From: a virus
Length of the DNA stretch: 49,249 nt
Direction: 5' to 3' (one strand)
Virus record (IMG/VR): IMGVR_UViG_3300035698_012206
Coordinates: 1-49,249 of that record
Made by a program: the position numbers and the translations under genes. The stretch's first letter is position 1. Every line of letters starts with the position of its first letter. The notes beneath the pieces are model-generated. The model searched no databases. It was given only the letters and a program-made list of their open reading frames with translations, and was not told where the DNA came from. Positions 31,505 to 39,877 of the stretch are shown here, one piece after another.

Positions 31505-32320
31505 TTAATAATTCATAATAAGAAGCTCCGTACCTTTATTGGTCTTTACGTTCTTCTTTGCCGCTGCGGCTTTTGAGAATTCTTTTGACTCCCATCTATA
31601 TTTATCTTTTGGAAACCATTTTTCTAAGTCATTGAAATAATAATAACTTAAAATAAATTTACCTTTCATCCCTTTTAATACATTAGCTAACCTTAAATGG
31701 TCATCTCTTCCAAAATCATGAAAACTATAATATGTTTCAGTATTATAATATGGTGGATCAAAATACAGTAATGTATCTTCTCCATCTAATTTCTCTACAG
31801 CCTTTTCAAAATCAAAGTTATAAGTCTCTGTTATCATTGATAATTTATCTATCATTTTGGGTTTAATCAGTCTACCTCTAAAAGCATCAAACTTACTCTT
31901 GTACTTTCCTTTAAGGTCAATCATTTTGGTGTTCTCTTTCAATCCAAGACCTGAGAATACTTGTGTTAAGAGATAAGCATACTTGTATGCTAGGTCATAA
32001 TCAGGTATTTCTATTGAATCAGAATCCATTGACATAATTTGATCTCTGTATTCATTAAATAAATTATTATCTTGTGATTTTACATCAATGAAGTGATTAT
32101 GGAACTTAATATTATCGCGTGAACAATTTATCAAGTTCACCATGAATCTATTAAAATCATTGTAATAAACTCTTTCTAATGATGGTAATTTATATAGTTC
32201 GCTATTTATATATGTCCAAAAAGCACCACCAAAAATCTCACCATACACTTTAATATCTTCTGGTATAAATGAAGATATCCATTTTGCCATTCTGTACTTT
32301 CCGCCTATAAATGCAATCAT
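31505..32320 (-). CDS. dam: Dam-like N6-adenine DNA methyltransferase (D12 class)
   Basis: The product is 271 aa. It has the N-terminal GGKYRMAKWISSFIP, a GEIFGGAFW S-adenosylmethionine-binding segment, and the catalytic DPPYY motif (LLYFDPPYYNTETYY), as in phage Dam enzymes. It methylates adenine in a short site, likely to protect phage DNA. All Trp codons are TGG and none TGA. It carries no capsid tag and splits the tagged cluster, so a separate origin or early use is likely. Confidence 0.85.
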   Translation of the reverse strand: MIAFIGGKYRMAKWISSFIPEDIKVYGEIFGGAFWTYINSELYKLPSLERVYYNDFNRFMVNLINCSRDNIKFHNHFIDVKSQDNNLFNEYRDQIMSMDSDSIEIPDYDLAYKYAYLLTQVFSGLGLKENTKMIDLKGKYKSKFDAFRGRLIKPKMIDKLSMITETYNFDFEKAVEKLDGEDTLLYFDPPYYNTETYYSFHDFGRDDHLRLANVLKGMKGKFILSYYYFNDLEKWFPKDKYRWESKEFSKAAAAKKNVKTNKGTELLIMNY

Positions 32321-32335
32321 ATTTTCTCCTACAGT

Positions 32336-33652
32336 TTAACTAATTTCATATGATAATCTACCTTGTTCAGATTTAACAGATTTCATTGATCCCTTGCCTT
32401 GTTTCATCTTCAATGTATTTTTACCACTATGAATCATTTTAAATTCAAGTTGTCCTTTATGGAACTTAGCTTGATTTAGATTAGCTTGATAGAAATTCTT
32501 TGAACTTAATGCAATCATTATAGATTCAAGTGCTTTTTTGTCCTTATTGATTAATTCAGCTATATTTTGACATATGAAGTAAGTGAATGATCCCGGTAAT
32601 TTACTTATAATAGCTTTTTGATTTTTCATTATAGGTCAATTGTTTTTAGGATTGCTAACAATATCAAGTACATATTGTTCAGGTTCACCAATAATATTTT
32701 TACTTAAATTCTTATATATGCTAATAGGATTTGATTTTATAGAATCACCAAGTTTTCCCTTTAGCTGTTTCTTCATTATATAATTCATACCAATGTTATA
32801 TAAAAATTCAATATTAGTATAATTGGATTTCATTGAATCTATCATAAATTTTAATATAGGAGAAGAAGTTTTTATGTTATTTCCTATAAGAACTGGCATT
32901 ACATTTGCATGAAATGAAGCTGGTGCTCCTTTACCTGATTTACTTGATATAGGTATAACTTCACCTTTAAATGTGTTAAACATACTATCAACACCAGCAA
33001 AAGAACTGTCTGTAGGCATAATAAATTCTTTAATCTTTTTACCTTTAAATGGGTTAACTCCTGTCAACACATTGTATTCACCATTCATAACACATAAACC
33101 TATAAGAATTTCACCTAAATATTTTGCAATTTCATTTTTAAACTGTTTATTATCATACCCCTGCCAGTCAATGAATTGATATTTACTTTGAGATAGATAA
33201 TTACTCAATATATTTTTTAAGTCATCAGGTATAGTTTTTATTAGTTGAATACCATTTTGTACTGTAGTGGATACATCAACAGGATTATAAAAAACTTTAG
33301 CAGGAAATGTTTTACTTCCTATTGTTACACTTCTACCTTTAGCTGTTTTTAATAATTTAGTTGCTTGTATATTTAATTGTTCTCCGCCTTTTTTAGTAGG
33401 TTTTACTATATTAGCAAACTGTATTATAGTAGGAACACCTTTATATAAAACACTTATTTTCCCTTTTTGAAAGATAGAGGATGATGGTATAATAATTTCT
33501 TCGCCCATTTCTAACACATCATCTGTTTTTTTGTTGTTTATTCAAATTGGTGATGTCTTTTTAATGGTTGTAATTACTTCTTTATCCATAAAATACTTCT
33601 GTCAAGCACCTATACCAGATGATTCATTAACGTATTTTTTAAATTGTTTCAT
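32336..33652 (-). CDS. tagged 438 aa protein, possible nuclease
   Basis: The product is 438 aa with a variant tag MKQFKKYVNES. TGA codons at residues 17, 36 and near 339 are read as Trp; without recoding it would look like two genes. A segment with GEILIGLCVMNGEY, DSSFAGVDSMFNTF and PISSKSGKGAPASFH has a spacing reminiscent of PD-(D/E)xK nucleases (E, D, SxK), but this is a weak pattern match. The C-terminal third is basic. No family is firmly recognised. Confidence 0.55.
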
Positions 33653-34456
33653 TTAAAGCTCCAGTTGTTTCTGTTTTCTTTTCTTATAAGGATTTTTAAC
33701 AAAATGAAGTTTTTCTTCCTCTGTTAAAATGTTCCTTTCAGTTTCAAAATCTTTTATTCTATCATTAGCTTTATTAATATAATTGTCTGATATATCAATT
33801 CCTATATAATCAGATCCTAATAATTTTGCTGCAACGCCAGTTGTTCCACTCCCCATATAAGGATCTATCACTAATCCTTTTTCATAATTTAATATTGATA
33901 GTATACATCTTAAAGGTAAAACAAGTGGAAATGGGGCTGGGTGATCGTTCTTTTTATCAGGTGCAAAAGTCCATACTGAACTCATTCTTGCATGTTTGGA
34001 TTCAAGTCTTTTGCCTATAACATTTTTACCAATAGGTTTATATAACCAATAAATTCTTTCATCAATTTGATAAAATCTATATCCACCCACTTCTAATGGA
34101 CCTCTTCTGTTCCATATAATTTCTTGTCTTAAATGCCAATCACAATTTAATATCCACTCCATAGGATGAGTTGCTATACCTTTTAAATGTCTTATCTTAT
34201 GGTTATAAAAAAATGAACCGCCAGGCTTCATAATCCTATATAGTTCATTTAATACTTTTATCTGTTGATCCTGATATACAAATTCTGGTAAATCATCTGA
34301 TACAGAATCATATTCTATTGCATTAAATATAGCCTTTTTAGAAGATTTAGGTTGTTTCTTGTTGTATGGAGGTGAAGTTACTCCCATATCAATAGAATCA
34401 CTATCCAATGTCTTTAAGACATCAAGCACATTTCCGTTTAATATTTTATTTTTCAT
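33653..34456 (-). CDS. type II-like DNA methyltransferase (N4-cytosine or N6-adenine)
   Basis: The product is 267 aa. It has the catalytic motif TSPPYN at about 28-33, later the SAM-binding DPYMGSGTTGVAA (in reverse order, beta class), GSFFYNHKIRHLKG and WILNCDWHLRQEIIW. Beta-class enzymes of this type methylate exocyclic amines. Its seven or so Trp are all TGG. Untagged, and adjacent to a tagged gene on each side. Confidence 0.85.
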   Translation of the reverse strand: MKNKILNGNVLDVLKTLDSDSIDMGVTSPPYNKKQPKSSKKAIFNAIEYDSVSDDLPEFVYQDQQIKVLNELYRIMKPGGSFFYNHKIRHLKGIATHPMEWILNCDWHLRQEIIWNRRGPLEVGGYRFYQIDERIYWLYKPIGKNVIGKRLESKHARMSSVWTFAPDKKNDHPAPFPLVLPLRCILSILNYEKGLVIDPYMGSGTTGVAAKLLGSDYIGIDISDNYINKANDRIKDFETERNILTEEEKLHFVKNPYKKRKQKQLEL

Positions 34457-34488
34457 ATTCCTATAATAACATACAAAACATACAATGT

Positions 34489-35037
34489 CTATATTTTTTT
34501 ATACTCAAATTCTAGTTCAAATTTATTATTAAATAATTGAACTTCTTTTAATTTAATTGTTGGTAGGAAAAATTTTCTTTGATCTATATCATTTCATACA
34601 TAAGGATCAAGATCATCACCATCAATAGAGAATAATGATATATGTGGTTTCATCCCGCCTGGAAATTTTACTACATCTGGATAGACATTTTCAATCATCT
34701 CTAATGCTTTTTTATATTTATCCACTTGATTATACTCTATTGTTATAAACCATTTCTTTACATTTTTACCTCATAGTAATTTTAATTTTTTAGGTTTCAT
34801 ATTAAAATTAGATGGTATTTTATGTATTTCTCTAATAATATCATCTTTAGAGTATTTTCCTATAATTTGGGCAATAGTAATGTGATGATTCATAGTCTGA
34901 ATGTAAGGAATTTTTGTCTTATCTAAAAAACTTTTAATTGTTTTGGTTATTTGGTTTAAATCATTGGAATCTACTTTGTAACCTAACATAGTTTTATCCA
35001 TTCATTTTGTTTCATTTAAATACTGTTCAAACTTCAT
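34489..35037 (-). CDS. tagged 2H phosphodiesterase
   Basis: The product is 182 aa with tag MKFEQYLNE. It has two histidine motifs, H52-x-T54 (HHITIAQI) and H132-x-S134 (KPHISLFSI), about 80 residues apart, as in 2H phosphodiesterases. This superfamily includes phage anti-CBASS proteins of the Acb1 type, RNA ligase/CPDases and LigT. Combined with a capsid tag, delivery of a nucleotide-degrading enzyme into the cell at infection is a plausible reading. Trp is TGA at three sites and TGG at one. Confidence 0.7.
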
Positions 35038-35039
35038 AA

Positions 35040-35402
35040 TTAAATACCTTCTAATTTCTTTTCCATTTCAGCCAAACCAGTATAGTATGTATCAAATTCA
35101 GCTAAATGGTCTTGAGATATTTTCTTTGCTATCAAAGGATTTGTGGTATGTTCCATTTCAACTTTTATACCCATTTTCAATTGTTCTGGGTCATATTCAC
35201 CTTTAAAATCCTTTGATCTTCCTGCACCGAAAAATGAGCCAATTAGACTATATACGACCTCTTCAAATTTATGTGTATCCATGCCCTCATTTTCTGCAAA
35301 CGAATGAATTTGGCTATCTTTTGGAGTGGGATTGTCATGGAAAAACTTAATGATCTTCTCCTGAATATCTTCTTTTTCATTTAAAAAGTTTTCAAATTTC
35401 AT
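35040..35402 (-). CDS. tagged DUF5661-like protein
   Basis: The product is 120 aa with tag MKFENFLNE. The rest matches the DUF5661 pattern: FEEVVYSLIGSFFGAGRS, then VEMEHTTNPLIAKKISQDHL and YYTGLAEMEKKL. DUF5661 is found in many large phages and has no known activity. No Trp is present. Start and stop abut neighbouring genes of the cluster. Confidence 0.7.
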   Translation of the reverse strand: MKFENFLNEKEDIQEKIIKFFHDNPTPKDSQIHSFAENEGMDTHKFEEVVYSLIGSFFGAGRSKDFKGEYDPEQLKMGIKVEMEHTTNPLIAKKISQDHLAEFDTYYTGLAEMEKKLEGI

Positions 35403-35404
35403 AA

Positions 35405-35857
35405 TTAATCCTCTATAAATTTACCAAATGGTGTTTTTTTCTTTAGTTCTGATTTGACGGGTTTTACAGGTTCAGCATTAATTTCTTCCTTGATAACAAC
35501 ATCAATTTTAACTTCTTCTGTTAAGTCTTCATCAATATCCTCATGTATGGAAACATCAATAACAGGCTCAACTTTAATTTTTACTGTGTCTTCATATGGT
35601 TTAAGGTAATACTTATTGTTCCTGTCATTAACTTCTAATCTAATACCATCAATTTGTTCTAGCAAATCACTTCTTATGACAGCACTTAATGGAGGGATTT
35701 CAAAAACTATACTTCCATTCTTAGATTTACCTTTAAATCCTCAATTAATCTTTTCATTAAACAATCTTATGTTGTATTCTAAGAGGTCTGGGTTAATACC
35801 CTTTACCTCTATATCAAAACTAATTGTTTTTGTCTTATTTGGGTCAAATAATATCAT
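35405..35857 (-). CDS. hypothetical protein with acidic-basic tail
   Basis: The product is 150 aa and is untagged. The N-terminal domain (MILFDPNKTKTISFDIEVKG, INWGFKGKSKNGSIVFEIPP) looks beta-rich, and the tail has alternating Val/Glu/Lys and ends KTPFGKFIED. It is a single-copy unknown. The TGA codon at INWGF is needed to keep the frame. Placement among tagged genes suggests a capsid or internal role. Confidence 0.55.
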
Positions 35858-35866
35858 TTTATTCTC

Positions 35867-36082
35867 CTATACCATGTTTTTAACTTTCATTTTTTTAACA
35901 GCAAGGTTCAAAAGTTTCATTCTGTCACTTGAATTTAGATCTCTAAGATCATCATCAAAATAATTTGCTATATGATTTTTTATTATAACTTCAAGTTCTG
36001 ATGTTAATTCCATTGCATAATCCTTTATTGTAAAATCTTTAGCTACTGGTTTTCTTTCGTTTAAATATTGTTTTATTTTCAT
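35867..36082 (-). CDS. tagged small protein
   Basis: The product is 71 aa with tag MKIKQYLNE, followed by a helical, charged body (YAMELTSELEVIIKNHIANYF, DRMKLLNLAVKKMKVKN). No family is recognised. The sequence after the tag has no catalytic motif. It could be a head-core or internal protein. Confidence 0.6.
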   Translation of the reverse strand: MKIKQYLNERKPVAKDFTIKDYAMELTSELEVIIKNHIANYFDDDLRDLNSSDRMKLLNLAVKKMKVKNMV

Positions 36083-36083
36083 A

Positions 36084-36269
36084 TTAATCCTCTTCTATTT
36101 TATTTATCTTAAAAGATATGTTTTTATCTTCTTTGTCAATGTGTCTGATTGTAATAAGAGGCAATTTACGTTCCACTTCAACCTCTTGGATATAAGTACC
36201 ACCACCAGTTGCACCAGTAACCTCTGTCTTTTGGGTGAATTTGCCCATTGTGGTTAATGCTATTGACAT
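36084..36269 (-). CDS. hypothetical small protein
   Basis: The product is 61 aa, untagged. It has a Gly/Thr-rich stretch (TEVTGATGGGTYIQEVEVERK) and a basic end. No family is recognised. It lies tightly packed between two tagged genes. Confidence 0.5.
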   Translation of the reverse strand: MSIALTTMGKFTQKTEVTGATGGGTYIQEVEVERKLPLITIRHIDKEDKNISFKINKIEED

Positions 36270-36270
36270 C

Positions 36271-36981
36271 TTATCTCCTATACCATGAACTAATTAGTTT
36301 ATCTATGTATGATTTATCATAATCTTCCATGTCAATAAGATATTTATCTCCATCAGCAATCATTTTTTCTTGTAATTCTTTCCCTATTGGATTTTTTATT
36401 GGTGATGAGAAGAATTTGCTCATTTTCTTGTAAGCTGCCAATACAACTTTATCATTTAACTCACCTTCACCATTAAGGATCTCAGTGAAATTTCTGAACT
36501 CACTTGAATAATATTTTTTAAGTTTCTGTGATTCTTTGTATGATTCTTTAAGGAAATCTTCATCAACTATTCTTCCTCTGGCTTTGTTTCTTTTGATTGC
36601 GGTTTTAACAGGAGTATCAATAAAAACCATTGCTACATCATACCCCATTGATTGAAGTATTCCTTTACGTCTTAGTACCGCACTTGAATTAGCACTTGTA
36701 CCATCTATCCATAATGGAAGTAAGCTATTGACATAATTAGATAATTGAGCTTTGGTTAAATGTTTCTCTTTAACACCATACTCTTTCCAAGAGTAATTAG
36801 GATCAAATTTCATATGATATTCGGTCCAAGTATCTGTATTAACAATTTTTGGAGTAACATCACCACCAGATATCTGTTTTAAGACATAAGATTTACCACT
36901 GGCTGACGAGCCAGACATAAACACAGCCTTAAATATACCCTTGTCATTTATACCTTCTTGTAAATATTGTTTAAATTTCAT
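36271..36981 (-). CDS. tagged P-loop kinase, zeta-toxin-like
   Basis: The product is 236 aa starting at the ATG that gives the tag MKFKQYLQE; an ATG nine bases earlier is possible. It has a Walker A motif GSSASGKS at residues 24-31, then VNTDTW, LWIDGTSANS and VFIDTPVKTAIKRNKARGRIVDEDF, like the zeta toxin/AAA_33 kinase family. Members phosphorylate small molecules such as UDP-N-acetylglucosamine, or nucleic acid ends. Substrate is unknown. Its four Trp are TGG with no TGA. Confidence 0.65.
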   Translation of the reverse strand: MKFKQYLQEGINDKGIFKAVFMSGSSASGKSYVLKQISGGDVTPKIVNTDTWTEYHMKFDPNYSWKEYGVKEKHLTKAQLSNYVNSLLPLWIDGTSANSSAVLRRKGILQSMGYDVAMVFIDTPVKTAIKRNKARGRIVDEDFLKESYKESQKLKKYYSSEFRNFTEILNGEGELNDKVVLAAYKKMSKFFSSPIKNPIGKELQEKMIADGDKYLIDMEDYDKSYIDKLISSWYRR

Positions 36982-36982
36982 T

Positions 36983-37621
36983 TTATTCATATTTTATCAA
37001 TTCTTGATCTTTTTTATCCCATCCCAAAGAAAAATCACCCTCTGCGAACATATATTCTTTACAATTAATTCATATTTCATATCCATTTTTAATAGCTTTT
37101 TTTATCCCTTTATCAGTATGAAAATAATCTTTAAAAGGTTTTAATAAATTTTTATAATGATCAGGATAATGATCATAAAATACATCTTTTTTGTAATCAT
37201 AATAATTTATTGTATCTTTATGTCAATTAGTTCTACTATCACTCATATTAAGGTCTTTAGTTTCAACTCATGTATAACTAAATTTACCTATAGGAAAAGT
37301 ATAACAAGCAGTACCAAATACACCCGCATCATCAGCATTACTAGTAACCATAAAAGATTTATCTCTTGGATTATGTTTATTCTTTTGAAGCCATTCATTT
37401 AAATATCTAAATGTTAAAATATCAGTACCTTGTGGTTCTCTGTCTTTTCTTACTTCTTTAATACCCATTTCAGTATTTTCATGCATACCTCTATATAAAG
37501 GTTTTTTAAAAGGTTTGATAAACTTTAAATAAGGTTTACATTCTTTATGTAAAGTATTATTAAACTCGTTAACATCTAATATTTTATATGCTCCTTCATT
37601 TAAATATTTTAAGAATTTCAT
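36983..37621 (-). CDS. tagged ADP-ribosyltransferase-like protein
   Basis: The product is 212 aa with tag MKFLKYLNE. It has PLYRGM near residue 44, VRKDREPQGTD, KSFMVTSNADDAGVFGTACYTFPIGKF and a late GYEIWINCKEYMFAE. YRG, the VTS strand and EIW fit the R-S-E order best of the four paralogs. T4 Alt, a head-packed ADP-ribosyltransferase, is the functional comparison. Three TGA-coded Trp and one TGG occur. Confidence 0.6.
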
Positions 37622-37624
37622 AAA

Positions 37625-37822
37625 TTATTTTCTTCTATTTTTACCTTCTCCACCACCAGATCCGTCTTTTAATCCACCTCCAGATCTGTTTTTACCCTGT
37701 CCTTTGCCTCTTCCTTTACCTGTGCCTCTAGGAACACATTTTTTGTCTATTGGACATCATTCCTCACCATTAACACATCCATCTTCGCTAACTAATCTAT
37801 TTATTCTATCTGTTACTTTCAT
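37625..37822 (-). CDS. basic Gly/Lys/Arg-rich small protein
   Basis: The product is 65 aa. It begins MKVTDRINRLVSEDG, a possible tag variant with VSE, then a CVNGEEWCPIDKKC segment with Cys residues, and then a string of Gly, Lys and Arg (GTGKGRGKGQGKNRSGGG). It is strongly basic. Such sequences can bind and condense nucleic acid. The Trp codon is TGA. Stop and start overlap the adjoining genes. Confidence 0.6.
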
Positions 37823-38187
37823 TATTTTACTCCTTTTATATATGTGTTCAGTTTTTTAATAACTGCATCAATTGTTTTTGGTCTTGATTTTCTTAAACCC
37901 TTGACACCAAAACTACCACTAAAATGCTCTAATATATGATCTTTGGCTGTAAGATGTAATCTTATATATCTTGAATTTTCAAGAATACCATTAACCCAAT
38001 CTTTCTTCTCATCTAATGATATCAATATCATTATAGAAATATTTTTATTTCCACCTAATGTGCTTTTATCAACCATTACAAGAGGTGCTTTGACACCATC
38101 TTTAATTTGTTTAACAATTTTATTGACATTATCTATTGTAAATAAAGGTTCAATATCTTTTTCATTCAAATATTTTTTAAGTTTCAT
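37822..38187 (-). CDS. tagged protein, first gene of the cluster
   Basis: The product is 121 aa with tag MKLKKYLNE. The body (IMILISLDEKKDWVNGILENSRYIRLHLTAKDHILEHFSGSFGV) is alpha/beta and not recognised. It is the promoter-proximal gene of the tagged cluster, behind a promoter with a TTGACT/TATAAT pair. Its Trp is TGG. Confidence 0.6.
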   Translation of the reverse strand: MKLKKYLNEKDIEPLFTIDNVNKIVKQIKDGVKAPLVMVDKSTLGGNKNISIMILISLDEKKDWVNGILENSRYIRLHLTAKDHILEHFSGSFGVKGLRKSRPKTIDAVIKKLNTYIKGVK

Positions 38188-38222
38188 TTAATATCCTTGT
38201 TTCAGTGTTTATTTTATAAATC

Positions 38223-38251
38223 ATTATACATAATATAATATAAAAAGTCAA
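38223..38251 (-). promoter_or_regulatory. sigma70-like promoter of the tagged cluster
   Basis: On the minus strand TTGACT, a 17-base spacer and TATAAT precede the gene at 37822-38187. It would give early or constitutive transcription of the cluster, with a late box further down at 28641. Confidence 0.55.
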
Positions 38252-38261
38252 ACTGTAAATT

Positions 38262-39233
38262 TTAAACTGCCATGTATGTTAAAGTACCTGATTGTAAAGC
38301 AGAAGATCCAGTTAATATAGATGTATATGAATTAAGTCTAGCAGCAACATAACTAGTTGGACATGTTGGATAATTAACTCCATATCCACTTGTTGTACAA
38401 GACCCATATAAACGAATTTTTGTTATATCCGCTAATGTTGTTACATTTAAATTAAATACATGTGATGTATTGTGTGGATGATAATTAGCTGATCAACCAG
38501 AATCTTCTCAAACACTACCTGTTCATACTTGTAATTTTATATAATAACTTCATCATGTACTAGATATAGAAACACCCGGATTAGTATAATTTTCAACAAG
38601 CCCTGTTGCTGTTATGTTCGCTGTTAAATCTCTTGTATTTGGTTCAATATCCGTAAATTCGGTTGTGGTGAATGTTCAAGTCCCTAAATTTCCATAAGTA
38701 TCACTTACAAGCTTTGATTTATATTCATCAACGGTTTTTCCTCCTACACCACTGTCAAGAACAAGATCACATTTTGGCATAAACGAATATGTATTTTCTG
38801 AAATTAAAGTTAAATCATCAGCATCAATAACTATTTTTTGATCTTGCGCAGATGAATCAGCATCATAAGTAGGCATACTAGCAGGTGTTAACATAATGCT
38901 TGGTGGAGAAGTATAACTATTATCTAATGTTTTTGTAACACCAGATTCACAAGTTCCAATCTCTATACTATTAATACTATCTTCTAAATCTTCAATCTTA
39001 TCATATACAGCATTTTTACTAGGTGATACATCAACAACACCATTTCAAGATGAACTATAAACTAAATCAGATACACTGCCAATTAATATTCAAGCTGAAT
39101 TTCCTCCACCATAATATACATTTTCATCAATTACAAAAACAACTCTACCAACATCCGTTGCAATTCAAGAAGACAAAGACGCTAGCCTTTCTATATTTAT
39201 TGGTCCTTCCATATTTATTCCATAATGATCCAT
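38262..39233 (-). CDS. tail fibre-like virion protein
   Basis: The product is 323 aa. It opens MDHYGINMEGPINIERL, related to the opening of the fibre at 4331-5161, so the two may attach at the same place. The body has VFVIDENVYYGGGNSAWILIG and a long beta-rich C-terminal domain rich in TGA-coded Trp (two in tandem in STWWSYYIKLQVW). A late promoter TATAAATA stands at 39261. It could be a fibre or decoration protein. Its end is 11 bases from the cluster promoter. Confidence 0.55.
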
Positions 39234-39260
39234 ATTTTTCTCCTTTAATACTATAAAATA

Positions 39261-39268
39261 TATTTATA
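39261..39268 (-). promoter_or_regulatory. T4-type late promoter box TATAAATA (fibre gene)
   Basis: TATAAATA on the minus strand lies 27 bases before the fibre gene start at 39233. Confidence 0.55.
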
Positions 39269-39312
39269 TAAATTGTTTATTTTCTTTTATAGTATTTATC
39301 ATTATAAAATAA

Positions 39313-39350
39313 AAATCCTTTCTATAGAATAATTTCTATAAAAAGGATTT
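39313..39350 (-). terminator. terminator after the Hsp20 gene
   Basis: A long stem (AAATCCTTT and TATAG pairing with CTATA and AAAGGATTT, one mismatch) is followed on the minus strand by a T-rich run. It lies after the Hsp20 stop at 39373. Confidence 0.8.
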
Positions 39351-39372
39351 GTGTATTACAGAATTTTTATTT

Positions 39373-39753
39373 TTAGCTTATTGTTATATTTAATATATTT
39401 TTATCTTCTTTTTCTCTATATAAAGTAATAGATAAAACACCATTAATTAAACTTGCTTCAGCTTTTGATCTGTCAACATTTTCATCATTACTATGATATT
39501 TATATTCTTCATTTCTATCATCATTTTTAGCTGTAATGGTAAGAAGTGTTTTGCCATCTAAATCACTTAACGTTATTTTAATATCATCTTTATTAAAACC
39601 CGGTAAATCCATTTCATACGTTACACTTTCATCAGTAATGTTCTTAACTTTAAGAACTTCTTTTTTTGTATTTGGATCACCACCAAATATTTTATCTAAT
39701 AAACCATCACAATAAAAATCAACCATTTCATTTTTGTTCATAAATTTGTCCAT
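39373..39753 (-). CDS. Hsp20 small heat shock protein
   Basis: The product is 126 aa. The alpha-crystallin domain is clear: TYEMDLPGFNKDDIKITLSD, LLTITAK and, near the end, the hallmark AEASLINGVLSITLYR. Small heat shock proteins hold unfolded proteins and are common in T4-like phages of aquatic hosts. The gene is alone between a promoter (39781-39808) and a terminator. No Trp is present. Confidence 0.88.
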   Translation of the reverse strand: MDKFMNKNEMVDFYCDGLLDKIFGGDPNTKKEVLKVKNITDESVTYEMDLPGFNKDDIKITLSDLDGKTLLTITAKNDDRNEEYKYHSNDENVDRSKAEASLINGVLSITLYREKEDKNILNITIS

Positions 39754-39780
39754 AATTTTTCTCCTTTTATATTATTTTAT

Positions 39781-39808
39781 ATTATAATACATTTTTGTCG
39801 TTTGTCAA
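39781..39808 (-). promoter_or_regulatory. sigma70-like promoter of hsp20
   Basis: TTGACA, a 16-base spacer and TATAAT on the minus strand lie 28 bases before the Hsp20 start. Confidence 0.65.
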
Positions 39809-39829
39809 GTAATTATTTTCGAGCAAAAA

Positions 39830-39856
39830 AAGGAAGCCCCCTTTCAAGGCTTCCTT
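39830..39856 (-). terminator. intrinsic terminator after the DUF932 gene
   Basis: A perfect nine-base stem (AAGGAAGCC with GGCTTCCTT) is followed on the minus strand by seven T residues, a strong intrinsic terminator, 22 bases after the DUF932 gene ends. Confidence 0.85.
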
Positions 39857-39877
39857 GTATTATTCATTTAAGTTAAT

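Noticed and set aside
32336-33652. Two separate genes, 32336-32629 and a larger one upstream
   Set aside because: They share a frame and are separated by one TGA. With TGA as Trp, as elsewhere, they form one 438 aa protein.
34463-34491. A TAGACA/TATTAT promoter ahead of the beta-class methyltransferase
   Set aside because: The -10 box would lie five bases from the ATG, which requires leaderless translation; the boxes are weak and the sequence AT-rich.
39234-39372. A possible small gene in the gap after the fibre gene
   Set aside because: The gap holds a late promoter box and a terminator hairpin, with no frame of reasonable length.
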